Shown: positions 8,725-16,749 of the stretch, piece after piece
Layout of the letters: every line of letters begins with the position of its first letter
Numbering within the stretch: the stretch's first letter is position 1
Assembly (NCBI GenBank): GCA_016928975.1
Contig: JAFGJR010000284.1
Coordinates: forward strand, 26,881 to 90,880
Reading direction: 5' to 3'
Origin: Sedimentisphaerales bacterium
GTDB taxonomy: Bacteria > Planctomycetota > Phycisphaerae > Sedimentisphaerales > SG8-4
DNA length: 64,000 nt
The notes under the pieces: generated by a model
Databases searched by the model: none
What the model was told of the DNA's origin: nothing
What the model saw: only the letters and a program-made list of their open reading frames with translations
Translations under genes and position numbers: made by a program

Positions 8725-9627
8725 ATGAACGACAAACGGATACATCAGGTTCGCTCCTCCTTGGTCTGCGGCCGACGAGCTTTCACGCTCATCGAGTTGC
8801 TGGTGGTCATCGCTGTCATCGCACTACTCATGGCAATCCTCCTGCCAGCCCTGCAGCGGGTTCGGCGACAAGGAAAGGCCGTCGTGTGCCAATCGAATCT
8901 GCGTCAGTGGGGCACCATGTTCAGCACGTACATGACCGAGCACGACGGCTCCTGCTGGAGCAACGCGTGGGTTTCCCCGGGGGACCACTGGACCCATTGG
9001 ATTGAAACGACCCGCCCGTATTGCCGGGGCGACGAAAAGGTGCGTTTGTGCCCGATGGCCAACAGGCTCCCCGACCCGCCTGTGACCTCGGCGGATCATG
9101 CCTGCTATGGCGGCAAGTCCTTCGCCTGGGGCTGGATCCTGCGCGCCGGTGGGCCCGATGAATGGCTGGCCTACAGCAGTTACGGCCACAACTACATGGT
9201 CGTGGATGACACGTATGTCAAGGCTCCCGCAGATTTCGTTGACCCAAGGAGCCGGCGGACCATCGTCTGGACGCCCTTGACAGCCGCACATCCGGGCCGA
9301 ATCCCCGTGCTCTTCGATTGTGCCCGACCCGACTCCACCATACTTGCCGAGATGAAACCTCCCGACTTCGATGCCCCGCCGCAGTTCGACTACAACTATC
9401 CGCCTGGCGAACGGACGCCAACCCAGGCAAGATACACCTGTATGGACCGTCACAATGGCGGAATCAACTGTCTGTTCCTCGATGGGTCCGCTCGCAGAGT
9501 CGGGCTCAAAGAGCTCTGGACTCTCAAATGGTCCCGCGACTTCAATCTCGCCGGCTCATGGACCCGAGCCGGAGGCGTCCAGGCTGAGGATTGGCCCGCC
9601 TGGATGCGCCGGTTCAAGGACTATTAG
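8725..9627 (+). CDS. Type II pseudopilin-like protein (H-X9-DG family), copy 2
   Basis: A 300-residue tandem paralogue of the preceding gene, nearly identical over the prepilin helix (AFTLIELLVVIAVIALLMAIL) and following VVCQSNLRQWGTMF segment, but diverged in the middle. It ends in HNGGINCLFLDG and the shared tail WMRRFKDY. The pair is a recent tandem duplication. The stop overlaps the convergent metallo-beta-lactamase gene by 14 bases. Confidence 0.85.
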   Translation: MNDKRIHQVRSSLVCGRRAFTLIELLVVIAVIALLMAILLPALQRVRRQGKAVVCQSNLRQWGTMFSTYMTEHDGSCWSNAWVSPGDHWTHWIETTRPYCRGDEKVRLCPMANRLPDPPVTSADHACYGGKSFAWGWILRAGGPDEWLAYSSYGHNYMVVDDTYVKAPADFVDPRSRRTIVWTPLTAAHPGRIPVLFDCARPDSTILAEMKPPDFDAPPQFDYNYPPGERTPTQARYTCMDRHNGGINCLFLDGSARRVGLKELWTLKWSRDFNLAGSWTRAGGVQAEDWPAWMRRFKDY

Positions 9628-11221
9628 CAGGGTTTGCGCCGATGACGCCGTTTGGCCAGCGGGTCATCGTCAGGGGGTCGTGGCCGGGCAGGACGATGTC
9701 CGCCAAGGAGCGGACTTTCGCCATCGCCTGGCGGCAAGCCGATGGGTCGGGGCTTCGCGCGGGGCGGTCCTTCTCGATGTTCTCGTACTTGTAGACGACG
9801 TCACCCGTGAGCACGACGGGGCCCATGCGGGTCTGCACGAGGACGCCCTGGCTGCCGGTGGTGTGGCAGCCGAGAGGAAAGACGCGTACGCCGGGGACGA
9901 TCTCGTCATTCTCGACGAGTTGCAGCGCGTCCGGTCGCCTGGCAAGGGCCTCCCGCACATCCCTGGCGACGTGACTGCGCTCATCGGATGCGCCGCGGGA
10001 GGCTTCCTCGTACTCACGGCGATTGACGACGAGTCTCGCGTTAGGGAAGGCGTCGAAGTAGTCGTAGTGATCGGCGTGCAGGTGCGTGGCGATGACGTGG
10101 CTGACCGCGGCCGGGTCGATGCCGTGCTGTCTGAGGGCCTCGGGTGTCCGCTCCTGTGGCAGTTGCTTCACGCCTCCGGGGATGTACGCGGCTGTGCCCT
10201 TGCTGAATTCCTCAGGGTACTTCGGCCCGGTGTCCACGACGATTGGGCGCGGGCCGCCTTCGATCACCCAGACGTAGAGATAGTATGTGCTCGTCTCCTG
10301 GCTGTCGCTGTCCTGGAAGGTGATGTAGTCGCGGACCTGGCACTCGCCGACCTTGATTGCCTGGATCGTGTACCTGGGCACGTTCGCCGGGGCAGGAGGC
10401 CAGCGATCCAGGGTGGCCGGATCGTGGCTGGGCAGCACGATATCCGCTTTGGCTCGGACCTTCTCGATCGCGGCTCGGCACTGGTCGAGATCGGAGAACA
10501 CGCCGGGCGGAATGTTGCGCTTGAAATTGGCCAGCAGGGAGATCGTATCCCCGGTGAGCACGGCCCAGCCATGAGCGGTTCTGATCCGATAGGCTGTTGA
10601 GCCCGGCGTGTGACCGCCGATCCAGAAGGACTCAATGCCCGGCAGAATCTCCTGGTCCTCCACGAGGACCAAGCGGCTGCGGCATTTGGGGTCATTCAGG
10701 AACGCGTCCATCATCGGGCCGTGACCCCAACTGGGGCTCTGGCTCGTCGCGCCCTCCCATTCCTTCTTGCCGACGTAGACTCTCGCGTTGGTATACAGCG
10801 GCAGGTCGTCCACGTGGTCAAAGTGCATGTGTGTGATCAGGATATGACCGATGTCCTCAGGGGACAAGCCGAACTTGCGCAACTGGACCCGGCTGCTCTC
10901 CAGCGGGCTCTGCGTGATCGGCTCGCGAAGCACGTGAGCGGCGCCGCGATTCATCTCCGCGACGTTCGTGAGTCCCGCATCGACGAGAATGGGCTTGTCG
11001 CCGCCGAGGATCAGCCAAAGGTACAGCGCGTAGTCGTATGTCTCGGCGTTGTTCCCGCCGTAGAAAGCGTGATTGCCCGCGAGCTTGCAGACGCCGTTGC
11101 GCAGCGGGTAGATGCGGTAGGTCGGAGTCTTCGTCTCGCTGGCGGGCGCGACGCACGCAGCGAGCGCGATCACAGACAGGCTGACCAGCCGGTGTCTACG
11201 TGTCACGAATGGTGTGTTCAT
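9614..11221 (-). CDS. Secreted protein with two metallo-beta-lactamase (lactonase-type) domains
   Basis: A 535-residue protein with a signal peptide (about residues 1-27). It contains two consecutive MBL-fold domains, about 33-275 and 283-530. Each has its own metal motif: HMHFDHVD at 131-138 and HLHADHYD at 380-387. Each also has later GGHTPGS/GCHTTGS, TGD and LPSHDP/LPGHDP motifs. The order of motifs resembles AHL-lactonase-like (AiiA) MBL hydrolases. Both halves keep the metal ligands, so both may be active. It lies 13 bases downstream of a glycosidase gene on the same strand. The substrate, possibly lactone-type, is unknown. Confidence 0.8.
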   Translation of the reverse strand: MNTPFVTRRHRLVSLSVIALAACVAPASETKTPTYRIYPLRNGVCKLAGNHAFYGGNNAETYDYALYLWLILGGDKPILVDAGLTNVAEMNRGAAHVLREPITQSPLESSRVQLRKFGLSPEDIGHILITHMHFDHVDDLPLYTNARVYVGKKEWEGATSQSPSWGHGPMMDAFLNDPKCRSRLVLVEDQEILPGIESFWIGGHTPGSTAYRIRTAHGWAVLTGDTISLLANFKRNIPPGVFSDLDQCRAAIEKVRAKADIVLPSHDPATLDRWPPAPANVPRYTIQAIKVGECQVRDYITFQDSDSQETSTYYLYVWVIEGGPRPIVVDTGPKYPEEFSKGTAAYIPGGVKQLPQERTPEALRQHGIDPAAVSHVIATHLHADHYDYFDAFPNARLVVNRREYEEASRGASDERSHVARDVREALARRPDALQLVENDEIVPGVRVFPLGCHTTGSQGVLVQTRMGPVVLTGDVVYKYENIEKDRPARSPDPSACRQAMAKVRSLADIVLPGHDPLTMTRWPNGVIGANPANSP

Positions 11222-11234
11222 CTTGCCCTCAAGA

Positions 11235-12911
11235 TCACAAACGCAACTGGACCTGTTTGCCGGCGGGGGTTTGCAGGGTCTTTGTCTTGCCTTGCCAGGT
11301 AACCGTCAGATCAAAAGCGCCGTCGCTGTTCACCGTCACTGTGCGGACGCCGGCTGAATCAGCCTTCTCGCAGATCAGCGAGACGGTCTTGCCGCCGAAC
11401 CAGAACCTCTCGATGCCCACGCGGGCGGGGGAGTGGATGTCCCACGTGATCCTGTTGGCCAGCGCGTCCGCCCGGATGCCGATGGCGTACTCGAGGAAGA
11501 ACGCGATAGGCCCGATGCCGGACCAGCCGACGAAATCGCCCTTGGCCGGCTCGCCGTGGGCGACGTGCTGTGGGGCGTAGTTCTCCCAGATGGTCCCGGT
11601 CTCTTTGAACACGGCGACGACGTTGCGCAAATGGTTCAACGCGATCTGACGAGCCATGTCCGTGTAGCCGTAGTTTTCCAGACCCGCGATCACCATTTTA
11701 TCCGTGGGCGCCCAGACGGCGCCGACCCAGTACCCACCGTTGGGATCGAAGCCCGGCTCGTTGGCCGCCAGGGTGGGCACGCGATGGATCGTCTTGAACG
11801 TGTCCGGGTTCTCCAGTTCCGCCGCGAGTGCCTGGGCCTGAGACTTCGAGGCCGCTTGCGCCAGCAGCGTCCAGAACGCGGCGACGCTTCTGATCGGCGC
11901 TCGCTCACCTTTGATGGTCAGGTCGAAGTAGAACCTCCGCCGCTCATCCCACATGTGCCGGTTGATGAGCGACGAGAGTTCCTCGGCCTCGCGATGGTAC
12001 TTGGGGCTCTCGGCCTGCTTGCCAAGAATGTCCGCGATGCGAGCGAGGTGGCGGGCGAAAAGGACCATCTCGCAAGAGATGTCGATCCCGCAGCCGCCTG
12101 GCTCGAGGTACTTGTTTCGCGTGGAGTTGTCCATGCTCGCCCAGTCGGTCAGGTAGAGCCCGTTGCCCTGCCGCAGGTACTTCTGCATGACGTCGTAGTA
12201 TCGAACGAGCGGCTCCCAGATCGATGCAAGCCTGCCCTTGTCGCCGGTCAGTCGAAAGCTCTCCAGTTCCGCCCAGGCGAAGATGGGGTGATTCAACGCG
12301 TCGATCGTCAGCTTCGGATTGGGCATGGGCGCCGGGCGGCCCTGATACGCGACGCTGACTTTCCTCTGCCCCGTCTCCATCAGCGTGTACCCCCACCGGC
12401 TGAACATCGGCTCGTTGTCCCTGTTCACCCACTGCTCAAAATCAGTGCCGGTCGTGCGGCTGATCTCGCGGCAGATTTCGCCGTCCTCATGCTGCTTGGC
12501 GTAGAAGTTGTCCAGCGACGCGATGCCCGGCACGTAAGGATGCGCGTAGTTACAGAACATCGTCATGAAGCACGTGTCCCACAGGAAGATGTTCTGATTG
12601 AACGCCGCATCGATGAATTGCGAGACGAACCCGCTACCCTTGGCGGGCTCGTGGAAGTTGCGAAACGCCAGCTCCCACGCCTTCCAGTAGCACCGTACGT
12701 AACTCGGGTCCTCATCAAAGATCGGTGAAGGCAGCTTGTCCCGCATCGCCTCAAACACCGGCAGCGGCTTGGCCTCATACTGCTTCTTGCTGAAGTACAT
12801 TCCCTGTTGAGCGGACAGACTACTGTTGACAGAAGCGATCGCCAGAACCACCGGCACAACTCTCCCGCGCATCGCCGACCTCGATTCACGCCGACCGACA
12901 TTCGCATTCAT
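11235..12911 (-). CDS. Secreted trehalase/MGH1-like (alpha/alpha)6-barrel glycosidase
   Basis: About 558 residues. A signal peptide (MRGRVVPVVLAIASVNSSLSA) follows a short N-terminal extension. The body carries NIFLWDTCFMTMFCNYA, GGYWVGAVWAPTDKMV and TIWENYAPQ, patterns of trehalase/GH63/mannosylglycerate-hydrolase-like glycosidases. I start it at the ATG at 12911, preceded by GAGGG; the open frame runs to 13121, but the extra 70 codons overlap a gene remnant in another frame and look non-coding. The substrate is probably an alpha-glucoside or alpha-mannoside, which is an inference. Confidence 0.75.
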   Translation of the reverse strand: MNANVGRRESRSAMRGRVVPVVLAIASVNSSLSAQQGMYFSKKQYEAKPLPVFEAMRDKLPSPIFDEDPSYVRCYWKAWELAFRNFHEPAKGSGFVSQFIDAAFNQNIFLWDTCFMTMFCNYAHPYVPGIASLDNFYAKQHEDGEICREISRTTGTDFEQWVNRDNEPMFSRWGYTLMETGQRKVSVAYQGRPAPMPNPKLTIDALNHPIFAWAELESFRLTGDKGRLASIWEPLVRYYDVMQKYLRQGNGLYLTDWASMDNSTRNKYLEPGGCGIDISCEMVLFARHLARIADILGKQAESPKYHREAEELSSLINRHMWDERRRFYFDLTIKGERAPIRSVAAFWTLLAQAASKSQAQALAAELENPDTFKTIHRVPTLAANEPGFDPNGGYWVGAVWAPTDKMVIAGLENYGYTDMARQIALNHLRNVVAVFKETGTIWENYAPQHVAHGEPAKGDFVGWSGIGPIAFFLEYAIGIRADALANRITWDIHSPARVGIERFWFGGKTVSLICEKADSAGVRTVTVNSDGAFDLTVTWQGKTKTLQTPAGKQVQLRL

Positions 12912-12937
12912 ACCATTGCCCTCGAGATGCCCCCAGC

Positions 12938-13150
12938 CTATCTCGGCGAGCGTTTTGTGTCCATAGCCGACGTGCGGATCACGGGCTTCTTTACCGTGGC
13001 GGTGTCTTCGAGACAGCGGACGATCAGGGAGGTCCAGCCGGTTTGGTGACAGGTGCCAAGACCCTGGCCGGTCTCGGCGTGGTAGTATTCGTGGAAGAGC
13101 AGGGGCTCTTCTTCGCCACATGGGCCGGGGGACTCCGGGTGGTCGGGCCG
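12938..13150 (-). pseudogene. C-terminal remnant of an MGH1/GH63-like glycosidase
   Basis: Reading the minus strand gives about 65-70 codons ending in TAG at 12938-12940. They contain EEEPLLFHEYYHAETGQGLG and then CHQTGWTSLIVRCLED. The pattern E-Y-x(3)-TG-x-GLG...HQTGWTSL is the usual C-terminus of GH63/MGH1-type glycosidases. No start or catalytic part exists upstream; the intact dockerin-tailed gene lies directly before it. It seems to be what is left after deletion of the rest of the gene. The downstream neighbour belongs to a similar fold group. Confidence 0.55.
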
Positions 13151-13158
13151 CCGGGCTC

Positions 13159-14121
13159 TTATTGATCTGTCAGCCAGTTCTCAGCAAGCACGGCCAAGTC
13201 GGACAGGTTCACTTGCCCATCGCAGTTGAGGTCGCCTGTGCCCGATTGACAGGGCGTGCCGGGCCAGCCGGCGAGCCGGGCGAAGAGCCACCACGCGGCG
13301 TATGCCTTCAGGTTCGCGTTGAGCGGCTCGCTGTGCGCGGAGCTGCAATTGTACCAGTCGACGTTGACCGTGTGACTGTTCTGCCAGTTTTGTGCCCAGT
13401 TGCCCAGCGAGACTCCCATTCGTGAGGCATAGTATTCGCAGCTATCGTTGGGGAAGGGGTAGTACACGCCGTCCGGGTCGAAGCTCTCGATGTCAGCAAA
13501 GTCATAGAGCACCTTGCCGTAGGCCTTGCAGTAATCGCGAATGACCTGGTTGGCCGCCTTGTTGTTCGCGTCGTCCCAGTGATCGACATGTCCGGTCATG
13601 TAGACGAATGTCACGTGGGGATAGTCGTTCTCCAACTGGCTCATCGGCTCGATGTACTCCGTGAGCAGCCTGTTGCCTGAGTACTTGCCGCTCACCTGGC
13701 CGCACCAGGACCACATGATGACGTTCACATGCGCGTTCTGCCGATTGTCCAGATAGGCCCGCGTGTGATTGACCCAGTCGGGATAGTAGCCGACGTCGCC
13801 GCTCATGGCGGTATCATGGAGATCCAGCGCCCCATTCGCCCCGCCCCGCTTCCAGGCGAAGATGTCTCTGGGCAACGTCAGTCCCTTGCCGCCTCCGTTC
13901 GCGAAGGCCACCAGACCGTTCATCCCGCTGATGAGCTGCGACCCGTGCGACGTGTGCCCGTAGGCGATGTGCAGCTTTGCCTTCGCCTCGACGACCGCTG
14001 CCTGTGGAATCGCCGTGATATCCGTACACGTATGATCCACAATAATAGCCTGCCCCGCCAACACCTGTCCGCCCAGACCCAGTGTCGCAATCACCACCAC
14101 TGCAACCAGACGATTCATCAT
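13159..14121 (-). CDS. Secreted protein with C-terminal dockerin-like repeat
   Basis: About 320 residues. A strong Shine-Dalgarno (AAGGAGAG) precedes MMNRLVAVVVIA, a signal peptide ending near VLAGQA. The central domain has GHTSHGSQL, VIMWSWCGQV, FVYMTGHVDHW and CSSAHSEPLN, which suggests an SGNH-hydrolase-like esterase fold; I cannot name the family. The last 25 residues form a single calcium-binding dockerin-like repeat (DLNCDGQVNLSDLAVLAENWL), a hallmark of Phycisphaerae extracellular proteins. A putative promoter lies about 200 bases upstream at 14322-14350. Confidence 0.75.
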   Translation of the reverse strand: MMNRLVAVVVIATLGLGGQVLAGQAIIVDHTCTDITAIPQAAVVEAKAKLHIAYGHTSHGSQLISGMNGLVAFANGGGKGLTLPRDIFAWKRGGANGALDLHDTAMSGDVGYYPDWVNHTRAYLDNRQNAHVNVIMWSWCGQVSGKYSGNRLLTEYIEPMSQLENDYPHVTFVYMTGHVDHWDDANNKAANQVIRDYCKAYGKVLYDFADIESFDPDGVYYPFPNDSCEYYASRMGVSLGNWAQNWQNSHTVNVDWYNCSSAHSEPLNANLKAYAAWWLFARLAGWPGTPCQSGTGDLNCDGQVNLSDLAVLAENWLTDQ

Positions 14122-14321
14122 AACCACTCTCCTTTCCAATCTCGCGCAACCAAACGACCGTCGTCTCGGGATCTTCACCGATGCCCAGCATCTTGGCCAC
14201 CGGTCCGCCGGTGGGATATCGGCCGGCTTTCGATCCCTTATGCCGCGCTATCCAGGCGTTGGCATACGTAAGCAACGGACACTCTACCTTGCCCGCATGG
14301 TGTCCGTGAATCCAGTGATCC

Positions 14322-14350
14322 ATTGTAGAAGAAGACCGGTGGAAATGCAA
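14322..14350 (-). promoter_or_regulatory. Putative sigma-70 promoter for the dockerin-tailed gene
   Basis: On the minus strand TTGCAT and TACAAT are separated by exactly 17 bases. Transcription would begin near 14315, giving a leader of about 195 bases before the ATG at 14121. Apart from an unrecognised open frame, nothing else is seen in 14122-14321. Confidence 0.45.
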
Positions 14351-14379
14351 CACGGAATCCCAGCGATCCGGCCTTCCTC

Positions 14380-15765
14380 TCAGGAAGTGCCCTGGGCGAG
14401 GAGTGAGCCGAGGAGCATGGTGACCGCGGTGCCGAGGACGATGAGCCAGGTCCAGCCGAGATGGAGGTAGCCTGCTTTGATCAGGAATAGCAATATGACG
14501 CAGATCGCTGTGCTGATGAGCATGGCGGGGATGTTGGCGAGGTTGGCCTTTCGGCGTGTGAGCAGGCCGAGCAGGAAGACGCCCAACATCGGGCCGCCGG
14601 TCAGTGAGTACACCTGGAAAGCGAACCAGAGGATATTCTCGACGGGTGAGCACAGCGCGGCGATCGCCGCCAGGATCAGGCCGAAACCGACCACACCCAC
14701 GCGTGAGACGAGCAGGTAGTGCCTCTCATCCCCGCGCCGGTGGATCAGAGGGCGATAGATGTCGCTGACGAACGAGGCGCTCAGCGAGTTCAGCGGCGAG
14801 TCGATGCTGGCCATGATGATGGCACCGAGGACCAAACCTTTGAGTCCAGCGGGCAGGACCGTTCGCGCGAAGTGGGGCAACAACTCCTTCAATTCCCCTG
14901 GCAGAGCCAGATCGGCGTGTTGACGGTAGAACACGTAGAGCAGTGTGCCGATGAGCAGGTAGAGCCAATAGACGGGCAAGACCGTGAGGATGGTGGAGAT
15001 GATGGTCTTCTGGCTGCTTCGGCGGGTCTTGACCGTCAACAGGCGCTGAACCATCTCCTGGTCCGTGCCGAAGGCGACGAGCCCAACGAAGAAGCCGTTC
15101 GCGGCGCCTGCCCAGAAGGTGGTTGCATCGTGCAGGTCGAGCCGGAAGTGGAACGTGCTGAGCCGGCCCGCCTCGCTCGCCGTTTGCAGGGCGGCGAGCA
15201 GGCCGCCGTCGATGTGCCGAAGGAGATAGCCGACCACCGCAATCCCGACGGCGACGAAGAAGATCGCCTGATACGCGCCGGCCCAGACGACCGCCTTGAT
15301 GCCGCCGAATGCGATGAACAGGATGCTGACGAAGGTGAACAGCGTGATCGTCGCCGCCAGCGGCCAGTCCAGGATGACGCCGACGGCCATGCACGTGGCG
15401 TAGAGCCGTACGCCGGAGGCCAGCAGGCGAGTGACGAAGAAGTAGATCGATCCGGCATACTGCGTCGCCGGGCCGAAGCGGTGGCCAAGAAACTCGTAGA
15501 TGCTCGTGCAGTTGTACTTGTAGAAGGCCGGGATGAAGAGAAAGGCCACGAGCACGCGAGCCACAGCCGAGCCGATCAGGAACTGGAGCCACCTCCAGTT
15601 CTCGGTGAATGCCGTGTGCGGCATGCTGACGATCGTCAGGGCACTGATCTCCGTGGCAACGAACGACAGGCACGCGATAGCAGGAGGAATGCGCCTGCCG
15701 CCCAGGAAGAAGTCGTGCGTGTCTTTCTCCCGCCGCCCAAAAACGTAGGAGATGACCAGCAGCAC
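14380..15765 (-). CDS. Sodium:solute symporter (SSS family)
   Basis: At least 461 residues with about twelve helices. Family features include DFFLGGRRIPP near the N-terminus, the FVATEISA stretch in helix 2, GGIKAVVWAGAYQ and DQEMVQRLLTVK. The first normal start codon is the GTG at 15765, but it falls inside helix 1. The frame stays open without ATG, GTG or TTG back to the murQ stop at 15850, and that stretch reads as a good SSS N-terminus (LAGSLSGLDGAIIAGSVIV). The true start may be a rare codon: CTG at 15819 or ATC at 15843. It lies directly downstream of murQ and anmK, so it may import an amino sugar or anhydromuropeptide. Confidence 0.8.
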   Translation of the reverse strand: MLLVISYVFGRREKDTHDFFLGGRRIPPAIACLSFVATEISALTIVSMPHTAFTENWRWLQFLIGSAVARVLVAFLFIPAFYKYNCTSIYEFLGHRFGPATQYAGSIYFFVTRLLASGVRLYATCMAVGVILDWPLAATITLFTFVSILFIAFGGIKAVVWAGAYQAIFFVAVGIAVVGYLLRHIDGGLLAALQTASEAGRLSTFHFRLDLHDATTFWAGAANGFFVGLVAFGTDQEMVQRLLTVKTRRSSQKTIISTILTVLPVYWLYLLIGTLLYVFYRQHADLALPGELKELLPHFARTVLPAGLKGLVLGAIIMASIDSPLNSLSASFVSDIYRPLIHRRGDERHYLLVSRVGVVGFGLILAAIAALCSPVENILWFAFQVYSLTGGPMLGVFLLGLLTRRKANLANIPAMLISTAICVILLFLIKAGYLHLGWTWLIVLGTAVTMLLGSLLAQGTS

Positions 15766-15849
15766 GATGACCGACCCGGCGATGATCGCGCCGTCGAGTC
15801 CGCTCAGCGATCCGGCCAGATGTTGCGTGATCGCGTCTTCGATAGTCCT

Positions 15850-16749
15850 TTATCCTTCGATGGCTTTACGCAGAGACTGGTTGCAGGCGTCGAGCATTCG
15901 CGCCGCGGCCTGCAGGTCGACCTTGCGGAAGTGCATGACCACGGCCGGCTTGAGTCTGCCGCCGGCCCGCTGGAGCAGGGTCGTTGCCCTCGGTCGCGAG
16001 AGCCCTGTCAGCTCCATCACGATTCGCACGGAGCGGTCGCGGAGCTTGTTGTTCACGGCTCGCAGATCGACCATCAGGTTGCCGTACACCTTGCCGAGTT
16101 TGATCATGGCGGCGGTTGTAAGCGTGTTGAGCACGAGCTTGGTGGCCGTGCCTGCCTTCATTCGCGTTGAGCCTGTGACGATCTCCGGCCCGACGACCGG
16201 ATTGATCACGATCTCGGCGGGGATGAAGCCGACTGCCTCGGGTGCACAGGTGACACAGATCGTCCGCGCCCCGGTCCGCCGTGCGCGCTCCAAGGCACCT
16301 CGTACGAAAGGTGTCATGCCGCACGCCGCCAGACCCACGACCACGTCTTTCCTGCTCACATGCTTCTCGTCGATGGCTTTCGCGCCGTGATCGGCGTGGT
16401 CTTCAGCCCCTTCGATGGAGCGGACAAGCGCCCGCCGGCCGCCGGCGATGATGCCCTGAACCATCGAGGGCTTGACGCCGAACGTCGGTGGACACTCCGA
16501 GGCGTCGAGGACGCCGAGCCGGCCGCTCGTGCCGGCGCCGACATAGAACAGCCGCCCGCCGGCGCGAAACTGCTCCACGATCACGTCGATGGCGGCGGCG
16601 ATTCTCTCTCGTTGCGAGCCGACCGCCTGCGGCACAGTGCAGTCCTCGCGGTTGATCAATTCGACGATCTCCAACGTGGGCAATCGGTCGACGTTCACAC
16701 TTGCGGGATTGCGCCTCTCGGTCGTCGGCAGGCTCCTGCGGCTCGTCAT
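15850..16749 (-). CDS. murQ: N-acetylmuramic acid 6-phosphate etherase
   Basis: A 299-residue cytosolic enzyme that cleaves the lactyl ether of MurNAc-6-P to GlcNAc-6-P and D-lactate in peptidoglycan recycling. Family signatures are present: LPTTERRNPAS at the start, the SIS motif FYVGAGTSGRLGVLDASECPP, GSTRMKAGTATKLVLNT and VYGNLMVDL. The length is normal. Its ATG overlaps the end of anmK by four bases (ATGA), so the kinase and etherase, which act in sequence, are co-translated. Confidence 0.95.
   Translation of the reverse strand: MTSRRSLPTTERRNPASVNVDRLPTLEIVELINREDCTVPQAVGSQRERIAAAIDVIVEQFRAGGRLFYVGAGTSGRLGVLDASECPPTFGVKPSMVQGIIAGGRRALVRSIEGAEDHADHGAKAIDEKHVSRKDVVVGLAACGMTPFVRGALERARRTGARTICVTCAPEAVGFIPAEIVINPVVGPEIVTGSTRMKAGTATKLVLNTLTTAAMIKLGKVYGNLMVDLRAVNNKLRDRSVRIVMELTGLSRPRATTLLQRAGGRLKPAVVMHFRKVDLQAAARMLDACNQSLRKAIEG

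Noticed and set aside
14122..14323. Protein-like minus-strand frame (TYANAWIARHKGSKAGRYPTGG...) between symporter and dockerin gene
   Set aside because: It starts inside the -10 box of the putative promoter, has no ribosome-binding site and runs on into the dockerin gene in another frame. It may be a gene remnant, but I recognise nothing.
14719..16170. 483-codon plus-strand frame opposite the symporter and murQ
   Set aside because: Composition is Asp/Arg/Gln-rich noise; both genes on the other strand are unmistakable.
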